DNA of 64,000 nucleotides, taken from Xylocopa sonorina (Eukaryota; Arthropoda; Insecta; Hymenoptera; Apidae). The position numbers and the translations under genes were made by a program. The stretch is from positions 15,740,033 to 15,804,032 of the forward strand of contig NC_135194.1 in NCBI RefSeq assembly GCF_050948175.1, read 5' to 3'. The notes under the pieces were generated by a model. The model was given only the letters and a program-made list of their open reading frames with translations, was not told the origin of the DNA and searched no databases. The stretch's first letter is position 1; the number at the start of each line of letters is the position of its first letter. Shown here one piece after another: positions 49,442-62,815 of this stretch.

Positions 49442-52400
49442 TTCGAGCTACCACGTTTCGCAGGATGTTTCCGTACACCGTATATGCAACGCATCACGGA
49501 TTAAATACGCTTCTATCGAACGCTTATAATTGCTGTTTACGACACAGACGTGTAATGCCGCTCGTAATCGTAATGCAATACGGTTTATACGTCCGAGGAG
49601 CCCTGTATTCCTTTAGATCCCCGAAAAAGGAGAAACGCGTGTCACGTGAAATCCAGACGGAACCGGTTTTCGGGGCCATCGGGTCCAAGATACGCACAAC
49701 GGGGCCCTGTCCTGCTCCTGAAATCCTTGCGCCTTCCACTGCGCCTGTCGACGAGGACCCAGCGGGCTGTTCTAGTAAAACGAGATTTTCGATAGCCTTC
49801 GCGCTCGATTCCACCACCGATCAGCCTATACGAGAGTATCGTATTATAAACGGTGCGTGTAATCGAGAGGATACCCCTATCATACCCGAACTTGTGCCCT
49901 CCTTCGTCCTATGATCTTCCTCTCTAACAAGGGAGAAAAAGTCTCCGGTCGTTTCGCCGCGGGTAGCTTAGGCGAGCGCCGCGGGACACGTCCCATCGAA
50001 CATGAAGCGCGACGAAACTTTAACACGGATAGAAACACGATATCTTTCGAGAAAGAAACCACCGCCAATTAACGCGTCGATGAAGACGTATCTGCTTCCA
50101 GTAGCCCTGGCCAGACCAACGACGTTCAACGCTCGATTCACGGGGGCAAGCAAACGAGGCGACATCGTATCCTCTTACGTAGGTATTCCAGACAGAATCT
50201 CGCGCGAACGAAGAGAGAAAAAAAGGACAGTAAGAAAGGAAAAAGGGGCGGGGGAGGGGGCGACAAAAAAAAAACAAAAAAAAGCGAAGCGACAACCGAG
50301 GAACATGACACGCATGTCGAACAACGGCACCTACACACCACAATACCGCTCGTCCTTTCCTGCCTCCATGATACGGGATGAAAGAGTGTCTTTCGACGGG
50401 GTGTGTGCGTTAAAAGCGGGAATAAATCTGCGAGACAGACCGACGAGTATTCCAATCACGTTACCCTATCGAATTCGACAAATGGACACGGAGAGCCTGT
50501 TCCGTTCCTCTCCGCACGGTGTAATAATAAGCGGACGGACGATAATAATTTCTGTCTTTCGTAGGAGAAGTTTCTGAAAGCTTTACGAAGATGGCTGGTA
50601 ATTTCCTGGGAAAGCCGATGAGAATCAGCAGACGGTGTATCCGTGGAGACGCGACGATCCACAGCCACTCAGGACTCGTTTGCGTAACTTCCGGTGGTGC
50701 GCCAGTTAGCCCGTCACGAACCGTTTCAGTGTATATGCCCTGAATAATGCATACAGAAATGGAACGAGCCCGCGTACCTTCTGGAAACGAAGAGAGCATG
50801 TAGAACGGACGAAACCGAAAGAAAAAAAAACGAACGAAGAAAAAAATGAAAAAGGAGGGAAAGAAGGGACAGCGGGAGGGAAGAAGAGAGATGGGGATAA
50901 GAAAAGGGAAAGGCAAGAGGTAAACGGGGATACGCAGCGCGGAGAAAAGGATTAAGAGGGAAGTATCTCTGCAAAGCTCGCAAAAAGAGAGAGAACGGGA
51001 GATTGGGAGGGCCAGAAACGATGATGGGCCCGATGTTTGCAACGCAATAAATAGACAGGATCTGACAACGTTTATATCTCTGAAAGAGAAGAGGATCCCG
51101 GCAGAAGCGTGTGCACGAAGACGGATGAAAGCGAAGAGGGAACGTGGAAGGGGTTTGCGGAACGAAACGAGGAGAGCATGAACAAAGAAGATGAAGAATA
51201 TATGATTCGCCGTAGTGAGAGGATCAAAGAGGAATTTAAGCGGTGGTGCATCTTGTTCTGAAAATTTTTGCGTTTCGCCTCCCGTCCGAGTGGCTCTTTA
51301 ATTTCGACGAAGAGGCAAACGTACGCGCGATGGCCGTGCCTCATCGACTTTAACGTGTGTACCTTGTCGAGGAGGCGACGTCGGCTAGGGATCGCAACGA
51401 TTGTTATTGTATTAACTGTTAGCACGGCAAACGAATTTAGCAGGGCGAGCGCTCGAACCCATTCGAAGGATGAGAAGGGTTGCTACGTAGTATGTAAATA
51501 GTTGGTACCCGAGGCGTTTATGTCTGCTGAAATGCCGTATAAAGAACGAAAGGACCAGAGACGGAGGTAGTGGGATCTCTCTTTCAATTGGAGGAATTTG
51601 ATTTTTACGATAAAGTTATTTTTCATTTGGTCTCTCAAAGGGAATCATAAACCAGATTACCTGTAAAACCGACTAAAAGGCTTTAAAACGGATTAGAAAC
51701 TGACGAAGAAACGAAGGAGTTGAATAGAGAGAAATAAAAAGCTACAAAGAAATGAGTCGGTAAGGAAAAGAAGGGATAAACGAAGGGACAGGGGCCGACT
51801 GTGAAGGAGACAAAGAAGAAAAACCGCTGCAAGAAAGGCAGTCAGAGGGTCGGTCAATTTTCCTTAAAAATATCCTGCAGACGTGGTGTGGGTCGGAAAA
51901 GGGAATAAGCGTGAGAGAGAGAGAGAGGGGGGGGGGGGGGAGCAAGAGAAGAAGGACTGGCGGCAGAGGAGGTGATGGCGCGCGAAAGGGACTGCAGGAA
52001 AGCAGAAAAGGAAAGGGATGACGTAGGGTAACATGGGAGTACGAGGACGAGTAGTAGTAGAGGTCGTCGATACGATACGAGGCGGCCTCTTGGAGAAGAG
52101 GTTGGGGTAGGCTCGCCCAACCCTCCGCCTCCATCCACCTCGGTCGAACTTCCCCTCGACCCTCGCCTCTCGCCACCCTGCAAAACCTCACCCCGTCCGG
52201 GGTCGATCGATGCCAGACAGTCCTGTTCACACGACCAAATCCCGCCGAATACACATCGTCCCCAGAAGTTAGGGTAGGGTACCGCTCTCCTAGGCTCTAG
52301 CACCGGCTACGACTCCTAGCTCCTAGTCCTTTTCTCCTCGCCGTGTCGTCGCCGCACGAGTTTTGCTTCTCTCAAGCTTTTCTCCTCTCTTCAGCCTACT

Positions 52401-55400
52401 CCCTCTCGTTCTCCGTTTGTTAGATATCGAGAGACCGTCCCACGACGGAGAGCCGCAAGTATACGTCGCGGTTTCCAGTTTCTTGTACCATCATCTTTGC
52501 ACATCTCCCTCTCAGATTCTGCCTCTCGTTCGGTTATGCGAACGCTGCGGTGAAAAATCCACGCGGCGAGGCTTCCTACTTGTCTTCTGTTGCCCAGGAA
52601 GAATGGTACGCGCACGTTTAACACTGCATCGACCTATGCTGATGCTCCGCAAGCCTGGACGACAAATTCTTCGAATATCGCTCGTTGCTTCCGCTGCAGA
52701 CCTTGACCTTTGTTTCAGGGGATGAAGCAGTAATCCTTCGAGTATCCACGAGTTAACCAAGTTTCGTTTCCACGTTGATCGTCTCGTGGAAAACGCTCGC
52801 GGAGGGAGGAACTAGAGGGACGAAGTTTTGTACGAAATATGATCCCGCGTTCGTTAACAGCGTTCGAGATTAGCAGGCGCCACCCTAATGACAAAAATAC
52901 ATTTCTCGAGGGGGAAACCCGCGTCCCGGCCGGGTTTCTAGCAGCTACGTCTCTGACGTCCGTCCACTTGCGCGTGAATGGGATTAAAACGTGCATACAT
53001 CGACGACGGTTCGGTTCGTCCAAGGAATTAATAGACACTGTCGCGGAATTGACCAGGTATCGATCCTTTCCTTTCCACAATACCGGTGTGATTGTACAAA
53101 AGCCCATTGTTCCAGCCTCGAAACACACCGACTTTGAAATTCCCCACCGCCAACGTCTTCGTTTTACGAGCACTGAACAATCACGAGGAGCTGCGTCAAA
53201 CTTCCGAGTCTATAGCCTCTCTAATACGCCAACTCGAACGTTCAGGTTGACTTCATTCCGACGACTCATCGCTCGGCGGTGAGGGCGAGACAGAGGGAAG
53301 ACAAAAGTTCAGGCGCTCGTGACCGTCGAGGGTAAACATTAGTTTAACCTGAGAAGAAGTTTCCACTTCGGATCAGGTCGAACCGAAGGCTTCCTTTTTT
53401 TTTTTCTCTTCTTTTTCTTGCGCTTTTCATTTCTCCCGTTGGATTGATTCCATCGGTCGACGGTATATACACAGGAAATCTACAAGGGGTCCCGAACGAG
53501 CCAACGGACGGACGCGCTTTGGGCTCAGGCCAAAAGGAAAGGCCATGGTCGCTCGTAGGGAAGCAGTCCGGCGCAGCGGAGCGAATGAACCAAGATAATT
53601 AATATGCCCAGAGAATTTTTCGCGCGGTGGGCGAGAGCTAAGTGGAGGCCCATCAGGGAGTTACGACGATTTCTCTTTGGACTCGGGGTGGCGGAGGAGG
53701 AACGCCGCGGATAATCCGTGTGCCCGTTTGGACCCTTTGCGTTTCCCGAGTACCTGCCATTGATAAATTTACAATGTCCCTTGGGACAACCCTCGTCCGG
53801 ACGCGTCCAACCGAAGAGTTTCTAATTCCTCGACCATGGGCCATTGTTGCCTTTATTCCCTTTTTAAAATAACCACGATAAATCGTAATCTTCTTAAACG
53901 CGGGATTAAGTATGTTCACGAATCTTTCTTTAACAAACGATTTGGGTTTTAGTTTGCGCGGGGAACAACCCAGCAGTCTTCCACGTCCCGGTACCGCCGA
54001 GCAGCGCGAGACTTTGCGTACACCCCGTGTGTTAAGAGGAACGCTTTGTTCGGTATAAAGAAAGTGGAGGAGGAAACTCGGTGCATCTAAATATAGAAGT
54101 GACCGTCGCGAGGAGCTGTGTAACCTTTAAGCGACGCTCACACCATTCCTGCGTCCGTTTGCAACCGTGGAACTCGCGAGGCGTGCACCGAGATGGTGGA
54201 ACGGAGCGCCGCCGGCCACCATGTACAACCAGCAGTAATTAACCTTGTCTTCCTTCCTGCTATCTTTCCTTTCTCGTTCTCTAATACCTTTCGAGGATCA
54301 TTGAATTCTATTAACATCCTTTTCCAGATTTTAATTCCCCGACGCGAGATCGCGCGAGGAGCGAGCTGTATTATCCGTCGCGACGACAAGTTTGCCGAGA
54401 GAAAGGAAAAGAGAGGATTATTAATCGGGTTTCGTTACTCCGCTACGTAGACGTTCGTTCACCTACGCGTGCCTCTTGCGAGCCACCGACGTCTCGCCTG
54501 TGCGGCTAATAGGAGTGTTTATAAGCGGTCAAGAAACGAGCAAGAGGCATAGAATAATCGCGTTCCGATGCTCTTACCTCGTCCTAGCACGTCGTCCGTA
54601 CGTTTGCGAGCACTTGGACGTCGCAACGATACCCTTTTCCTTTGGCCGCGGAAGTTTTAGACATGAGAAAGGGCATCGGGAACACCGCTTGCGATCGTAA
54701 CGCAATGACGAAGAATTTATTGCGATCGACTTATTCGAGTAATCGAGCGCTGTTGGCTAGCACGATTATGAGCCAATAGAGTGATTATCCGTGGAGAACG
54801 CGGGGGTACCGGTTACCGTTTACCGTTACCGGTTCCCGAATGAAAAGCGATTTTTTTTCTCGTTGCTCATTTCCAACGGCAGATTGTGGTAACAGGACAA
54901 AATTGGTTTCTCAAATCGTTGAAATCACCGCTAGCGATCGTTGTATAGCGTAACACGCTACCTTGGCGCAGTTCGTACACAGACGAAAGGAGTCGAGAAG
55001 AGGCCGAGTATCGATTCTACGGAAGGCTATATCTATCGAAGAAGCTGTGCTTGGCTCGTCTTAGCGTAGTCTCGAATAGTGTCGCATATTCGGAATTCCC
55101 GGCCGGAAAGTGATTCGCGAACGAAACAACGAACTCGACGCGAATATTAATCGAGCGAGAACGATTTTCTTCTCCTTGAACAGCGAGGTTTGAAGAGGCA
55201 CGGTTCGTTTCACGACGACGTGACTCGGCCAGTCGTGGCCGATCGAGTTCGTCGAATCGTTTCGTCGTCGGTAGCCGCCTCGCTGTTTCAGAAGGAGTAC
55301 GAATGGAAAAAAAAGAAAAAGAAAAAAAATGGGGGGTAAAAGGAGGAAAAGCAATGTGTAAGGGGCTTTCTTGCGTGGAACTTGCACGGTGGGGACTTGG

Positions 55401-58400
55401 AGACGTCCCTGAGTGGAGCAGAGACTACTGGCCCAAGGACGTCTCGGGGCCCAGATTCTCGTCTTCTCTTCTCCTTCTCGCCACGTTCGCTCTTCTCTCT
55501 CTCCTCTTTAGACCTCTCTCCCTTCAGGCTCGTACACGTCACGAACACGGCTCTCCGCGTCTCTCTGTCTCACTGAAAGTTCATCCGAGTAGTCGTGGCG
55601 TGGTTCTGGTCGTATTTTGTCTTTGGCTTTTAGCAGTTGGTCTGGCCAGTCTATCCAGATGGCTATCCGCGAGACTCGTTCATAGGGCCCAGACCTTTCC
55701 TCGCCTTTCCGCGCTTCCAGCCTTCCGTCTCGTTCTCCCTTCGTGCATCGGGGGCCTCCTTGGGTGTCGTTTCTCTTTTTCCATCCTGCAGCGAACACAC
55801 AGACGGGCCCGTACAGCCATGGACGAGTCTTCTCGAGTTGTGTCCTTCGAACCGTTGCTGCCCCACTCGGCAGTTAGCAACAGCACGGCTGCCACGGCCG
55901 GAAATACCGGGTGTTCGAGTTGTATCGGGATCGTTCTTGCCCGACGAAATGGGTCCGAGAGCCGTAGAATGATTAACGACGGATTCTACGCGCGATAGCC
56001 TCGAAAGGATCGACCGTGGAGCCGCGCGACCGCCTCAGTTTTGGACCGGACGAATGCCAGACCTTCGACGGAACTCCGATTTTTAATTGCTCGCCCATCG
56101 CGAATTACGCAGCGGCTATAAAAACTATTTGCACATCGTTCCGTGTTTATTTCAACATTTACATATCGATATTAATCAGGTTCAAATATGTTAACACGTA
56201 TGCACACAAATTTCGCATCGTGAAAATGAAATTCGGTTAGAGCCGCGTAAAAATCGCACGGACATGTCTCGTAGCCGCTCGTCGGATCTCTGGAAATTGG
56301 TGTAAACGAACGTTACTTTGGAATTATAGCTGGTAATCGAGTCGCCAAGATTAAATCTTCTTCGACGAGAGGGGCTCGAAAGAGCTTCTCCTTTCTTTTG
56401 TGCATCGCTAAGTTGATAGCCATCGTCTATCGGGAGTGGCATGCCACGATACGATTGTCGCGTCCACCAGTTAACTATAACGCTCTCGAGGCCGGTCCTT
56501 TTTTATTTCACGTCGTGTCCATTCGAACGAAAATTAAATTTACTCGAAAGCCCCAATTTTCGAGCGCTCTCCACCTGTCCATATGCGTCCCAATGTTTAC
56601 CGGACAAATTTGCTCGCTGGGAAACGTCTCGAAAACGAGATTGGAAAAAAACGAAACAACCAGAATTCGTATATCGAGCGTTCATCGCGTTTGTTGCAAT
56701 ACTATAATCGAGGCGATAGGTGCACCACGTCGGGGTCCTCTCGCGTTCGGTCTACAACTCGAACAAATATTTGCGAATCCGGTAATGCTACTAGTTATTT
56801 TTAATTGATATTTTTAATCAACATCGTTGTTATTATACCGCGCATTCATCGCCTCGATTTTTTTTTTATCATGAATTCGTTAACTCGACACTTTATAAGA
56901 TACAATTTCACCTAAAATTTATCTAATCGCCAGCGATATACCTAGAACGCATGCTGCTCGAAGGTATACGCCCACCCGTGTCACGGTAAAAATACGTTCT
57001 AGGAAAAATTGACGTGTTCATTGGCAAGGCAACGGATTCTATATTTAAAACGGGATATATTCACATCATCCCGTTTTCACCCGTTTTCTTCGATCTGCCC
57101 TTTCGAGAATCGCGCGTTCGAACAGCTTTGAGGAACCGCGATACAGGATCGTCTCGAGACTGGGCGATCGTTTAATAAAACATATCACGGGTTCTACGAG
57201 CGAGACGAGCATCGTCCAAAATATCGTTAACCCATTGTATTTTCCCGTGACGAAGGTCGCTACGCGTTTTCGTCGCGTGAACGTCACAGCAGTCGCCGAT
57301 TATGTCTGCCGTGCGCACAGACGTGTCTGGGCGAAGAGCGTTTCGAGTATGCTAATCGTGCAACCAACGAAAATTAGTATTCTATTTTTCCGCGTAAATA
57401 CGTTTGGGTTTCGACCTTTCGGGAGATCGAACTGATCGCTATAAGAGGTAGCTTGATTCCGTGCCAGACATGGGGAAGGAAGCGTTTTCTTCAACATTTC
57501 TCCAAGAAACAATTCCCCGTTCAAAGGGGAATTTGTTGAATATTTCTGGAAAAGGCTGTAGAAACGTGATTAGCCGGATGACTACATAAAATTTCCGTTC
57601 GTTATGTTCCAGGAAAAGAACTCTTTCCTCAATTACAACGTGTCCTGCATTCTGACGTTGCCGCCTTATCAGCGCCAGGGATACGGCCGACTGCTGATCG
57701 ATTTCAGTAAGTATGCTTGCGTGCTTTTTATCCGGTGTGCGTCCGCCAAGCGTTGGAGCAACCGAGAAGACAGAGGATGACGATATCGCGGTGAACGAAA
57801 TCGAAAGGATAGCCGAATTAGGAACCCTCGGGTCTATAGGAACGCCTCCGCGGTTTACGTGGCGTGGTCTCTCGTCGACGTTGCGGTCGCTGCGATTGAA
57901 AGGTCTCTGGTCCGGCACGCGCTATCGTCACGTCTGGTTTCTGCTCTTAAGGAACCACAGCCATCGCTGGCGCCTGAATACTGGGCCCGCCATCCCTTTC
58001 CGTTGCTTTCCTCGCGAACACTTGTATCTGTTTTACATTCGTGTGGCACCGTATCAGTTGACTCGACTTTAAACTTCTCGTTCAGACGGCACGTGCAAAA
58101 GTTCAGACCAATTTTGTATTTAACGTAGAGCGACGATGGGATGGCCGTCGCGTACAATTTTGTCCTCAAAAACGCCGGAAAAAGAGAAACTAAGACGCGC
58201 GGGGGCGATCGATCCGCCCGTCTCGGGTGTTCCCCACGATTCAATCCGGATAGAAGTAACGGAAAGGTCCGTTTTCCTTCATTGTCCTCTATTTACGCGT
58301 CTGGGATCGTCGCGAGAGTGTACGAGAGGCAGAGAAGGAAAGGAAAAAGGTAAAAAGAAAAAGAAGAAAAGAAAAAAGAAAAAGCTGGAAAGAAAGTTGG

Positions 58401-59719
58401 CAGAGCAATGGTGACGGTGGTAGTAGTCGTGGTGGTGGCGAGTTACAAGCGTCTCCGGTGAGCGTAGAGCCGTTCAACTCGAAAACCCACCCTGGTCGCG
58501 TCCGCAGCGCGGGCGGACGCGGCGTGTACACCGCGAAGCGTAGCGTTGATAATTAAACGTGGGCTTTTTGCCGTGACGTCATTTTCATTGATGCCGACTC
58601 GTCGAGGCAGGAGTATGGGTCGCGAGCGTAGGGGTAGCGGCAGAGAGAGAGACTATGGAGAAGGGGGCACGGGGCTAGGTGGCTGGGCTTGTGGGTCGAC
58701 GTACTATGCGTCGGATGGGGGTTTAGCTCTGCCGGCTTTTCCGCAGGGGATGCCGTGGAGCGAGAGACGGTTACTTGGACCCGGTGGCGGCGGCGGCTGG
58801 AGGTGGTGGTAGCGATGGTAAAACGGTACCACGGTGGTGGGAAGGATCGCGGTGGTAGTGGTGACGGATAGTGGAGAGCCGTAGGTTGGAGTGGAATGGT
58901 TAGCGGAAAGTGCGACGCCCGGCGTCTCGCCGCATCGATCGACCCCCACGAAACCCCGTACGGTTGGCCGCTGCCGCGTTCTACCTACGGTTGGCTTCTA
59001 CACGCGTGCAGACGGCCGTGTACACGGACACGCAGACAGGGACAGACGGGCGGGCGGAAGAGCGTGGGGTGTGTCTGATGCAACTTGTTCCATGGAAAAA
59101 TTCCTAGCAAAAACCCGATAGAGGCGAGCGGTACCCCTGGAAATTCGTTGGCCGGGGCTAGGCCGAAAACGTTCAAGCTATCTCCTGTTCTCTCCGTTCG
59201 GTACTACGTGCTGAATCGGAGCTGCACGTGGACCACGTGCTCGCGTGACTCGTGACGGTCTCTACGTTCGTGGAAATGACGTCGTCTCGCGCCTGAATCT
59301 CGGTAGAGACGTACCTCTGTACCGTCATCGGACGTCGATCCGCGATACCAATTTAACCGACGCTCGAGGAAGTTTTAACGAATTCGTCTGGTCAGACACA
59401 CCCCGCGTGTGTCCTTCTCGGGCTTCCGGCAGAGGGAAAGGGAGAACGAGAGGTATCCGCGGGTATACAGCCCTACAGCGATTTCCACCTGGTTCGATTG
59501 GAAGCGTTGTAGGGCTCACGATCGTATGACCTCTGGTGACCTCGCCCCACGGGAGCCTCGTAGGGCTTGCCGTAGGATTGGCAGGGCTACCGACGCCCTT
59601 TTCCTCCTCGTAGGGTAACCAGTCCGCGGAGGAGAGGGACGAGAGTCCACGGAAGCTTCCCCGACCGGGCTGCTGTCACGCCGATCCATCCACCCTCCCC
59701 TAGCCGCTACCACTGCTGC

Positions 59720-59774
<55 letters not shown>

Positions 59775-62700
59775 ACCGCTTCCTCTTCAACCCTCGTCTC
59801 CTCGTTTGTTCTCTCGTCCTTCTAGTCACCGCGTTTTCCTCTTGCTCGATTTTCTACCACCACCTCCGTACCAGCCCACCGCCGTCGTGTACCGCGCCGA
59901 TCCCAAAAGTCTGCAAACTGAACGGACGCGTAATGAATGCGCTGCTACCTTCCCGAAGCTATCGCCGCGCCACCCAGGAACAGTGGACGTGCTGCTGGTA
60001 GAATCGAGACGTGGAGAACGGAACAGAGAGAAAAAGAGAGAGAGAGAGAGAGATAGGGGTGCGTGAAACTAGAGAAACGAGGAGGTGGTGGAAAAGAATT
60101 GGTAGAGGGTGGAGATAGAGGGTAGACTGTCCTCTCTCTCTGGCCGTGGAAGTCTGTGCACGGTCCAGGAGAGCGGAGGAGGAGGAGGAAAAGGATGGTC
60201 GTTGAACCCCTCAGCCTCCGGGACGTCCTGGAATAATCCCGACACACAGGACCGGTCCTCGTCGGCTACCTCGGATACTCGACAAAAATCGTCTCGCCTC
60301 CCCTTTACCGTACGCCTCACCCGACACCTGGCTGTACGATATCTCTTTCCCTCGTTCCGTTCCTCCCTCTTCAGCCTTCGCCTCTTTCCTCTTTCCTCTT
60401 TCTTCTTTCACCTTTGAACGCGAGACACTGTTATCGTCTCGACCTCGATTATTCGGATAATGAGAATTCCACGGTTATTTCGGGGCTGCTCGTTGCTGCC
60501 CGCTCATGATGCTTCCGCGAGGATTCCGACTTGGCCATCGCTGGTCGTTGAACTTTACGGTTTCCGGATATGTTCTGGAAACCGACATCGACCTGTCTGG
60601 GAACCGGAAGAGCCGCTGTTATCTTGGGACGGCAGCAGAAGCGATAGTTCATTTTCCGGCTTTTCTTCGTTAAATCTTTATTTTCGGAAAAGCATCGGGG
60701 GATCGAGGTTCGCGGGAGTACGATCCGCGGTAGGTGATCTCACGGGTGGAACCACTTTGCTCCAAAGTAGTATAGCGTTCGTTGTTGAAAACCAGCCAAC
60801 GACGATTATGCCTGAAACACGTTCTCGTCTGCGTATGCACGCAATGCCTTAAACGGCATCGAAACGGCCGGAATATTCTCGGATCGATGCTTTCGCGTGT
60901 CTTTTTAAGAGTAACGGCACACCGATGCAGAATCAATAGGGGCCGCGCGTGTCTGCTTCTTACAAATATAACGGATGACCCATAAACGGTGAAATCTGCT
61001 TAGGTAAAGCTTCGTCCAGTCGATGCAATTTATTTAATTAGTTGATTAGTTTGCGCGTGCGGAATGAGAAACCTTAAACGTTGCCTCGTATCGAGAATTG
61101 CTCGCCGCCCTGTTCCGTCTAATTGTCCCACCCCGTTCTTATGTCCTGGCGTCTTTTCTTTTTCTATTTTTTTTTTTGCGGATACCACGTCACAGGATAC
61201 ATCGGACAAACGAGGCGTGACGGACGTTCAACCAGACTCCAGAAGTAGCCGGACATCGCCAGTGTCGTATCCTTTCAGACGTTCACAGAGTTTCATCTTT
61301 AGGGGCTGGTATATATCACCGAGGAATTTGATCGTCCATGTCAAGTTACAGTGACCAACCTGATACATTATTATACGTGTCCCTATTATTCTTAGATGGT
61401 CTGCGAACGGCTGATCTCGACTCGTGGGGACTTGGTTAATATCGCTCTGGGTACGTTACGTAATGCCGAAGTGCATATGCGCGAGCAAGCAACGCGAGCA
61501 GCTAATTACATAGTTTATAGAATATGGTATCGGTAATTTTTGCACACGTAGGCCGGCTCTGTTCACTTCTCCTCGACGATTCATTGATTTTCGCCCGAAG
61601 GAAATAGCGTTACTCTAGCTTGTAGTTGAAATTATTTTCGATACGGCACTGGCGCCGCGGCATTTCATCCTTCGTCGGTCACTGACACCAGAAATGGCTT
61701 ATAGCGGTGGCGTCGATTCAGGATGGATACGTGTATTACGTATGTGTGTGTAGATGTGTGGAGGTGAACGCGCGAGCGCGCATGGTCTCTCTGTACCTAT
61801 GCGGCTTCGACTGCCACCAGTATCTCGTGGAATTGGAATTTCATAGTCTGTCTAGTGGTCCGTGCACAAGGGCGTAATATAGTTCCAAAGTAATGAGAGG
61901 ATATTACGCGGAGGAAATGGTAACGAGCTTGAAGGAGTTCTACTTTGTCCTCCGCACTGGGCAAATTCATTTTGTAATAAACTTCAAAGAGCGTCGTCGA
62001 TCTCGCATCGTGACCCGTCAAACGGTAATTCAAGACTGAAAGTAAAAAGAGTTGTTTGCGTCGAAGGGACTGTGAACGTGTCGAATTGAATATCGGTAAT
62101 ATACGAGGCTCGCAGCCCTTTTTACGGCCGCTCTTCAATTCGACCCATCCTGCATCGAACTGTCGTCCATCAGCCCCCACCCCCTCCGTTTCCCAACGAA
62201 CGTCCGATCGATCATCGGCGAACAAATTTCTGCCGACCTAGGCGAACAAAACGAAAGGTTACGTGTGTTTTGCGCAGGTTACTTATTGACCAGGGTGGAG
62301 AAAAAGATTGGCTCGCCCGAAAAGCCCCTATCGGATCTGGGCTTGATCTCGTATCGCAGCTACTGGAAGGACGTTTTGCTGCAGTACCTCTGCAACTTCG
62401 GGGGCAAGGAACTCTCCGTTAAAGGTATAACACAATATCGGCCAGGCGCGGAGCGCACGCCTTGCACGCTTTTGACCGATTTACAAGTCGCGTTATTTTA
62501 AGAGCGCCGCTGCGGGTAAAGAGAGCGTGTTACTCGGCCCGACATTCGAGCCCCTCGACGCTATCCGTTCGACCCGTTTTTTTGCATACGTATTGTCTTT
62601 CAGATATCAGCAAGGAGATGGCCATCGACTCGTACGACATCGTCAGCACCCTGCAGGCCCTCGGTATGATGAAGTACTGGAAGGGCAAGCATATCATTCT

Positions 62701-62779
62701 AAAGAAACAGGTAAGTCGTTCATTGTGATTCTGATTTGCCCGTAGGACGAAGCAGTGCGAGAGTGCGAGGAAGAGAGAG

Positions 62780-62815
<36 letters not shown>

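Larger units (their letters stand above)
45887..57612 (+). other. 11.7 kb intron 9 of chameau
   Basis: This giant intron separates residues Lys733 and Glu734, inside the catalytic domain. Donor gtgagt and acceptor tccag are canonical, and the phase is 0. It is GC- and CpG-rich in large parts. It contains a 17-base G run (47536-47552), a TCC-rich tract, an imperfect duplicated 49-mer (47083 and 47685), a nuclear-receptor half-site cluster (48718-48864), three 11-bp palindromic repeats (48926-48958) and purine tracts near 50790-50925. Long open frames such as 55303-55998 are low in complexity and are not called. No nested gene is recognised. Confidence 0.75.

Noticed and set aside
55303..55998. 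231-codon plus-strand open frame in chameau intron 9
   Set aside because: No domain is recognisable, composition is Arg/Ser/Leu-biased, overlapping frames on both strands are equally open, and the region is CpG-rich.
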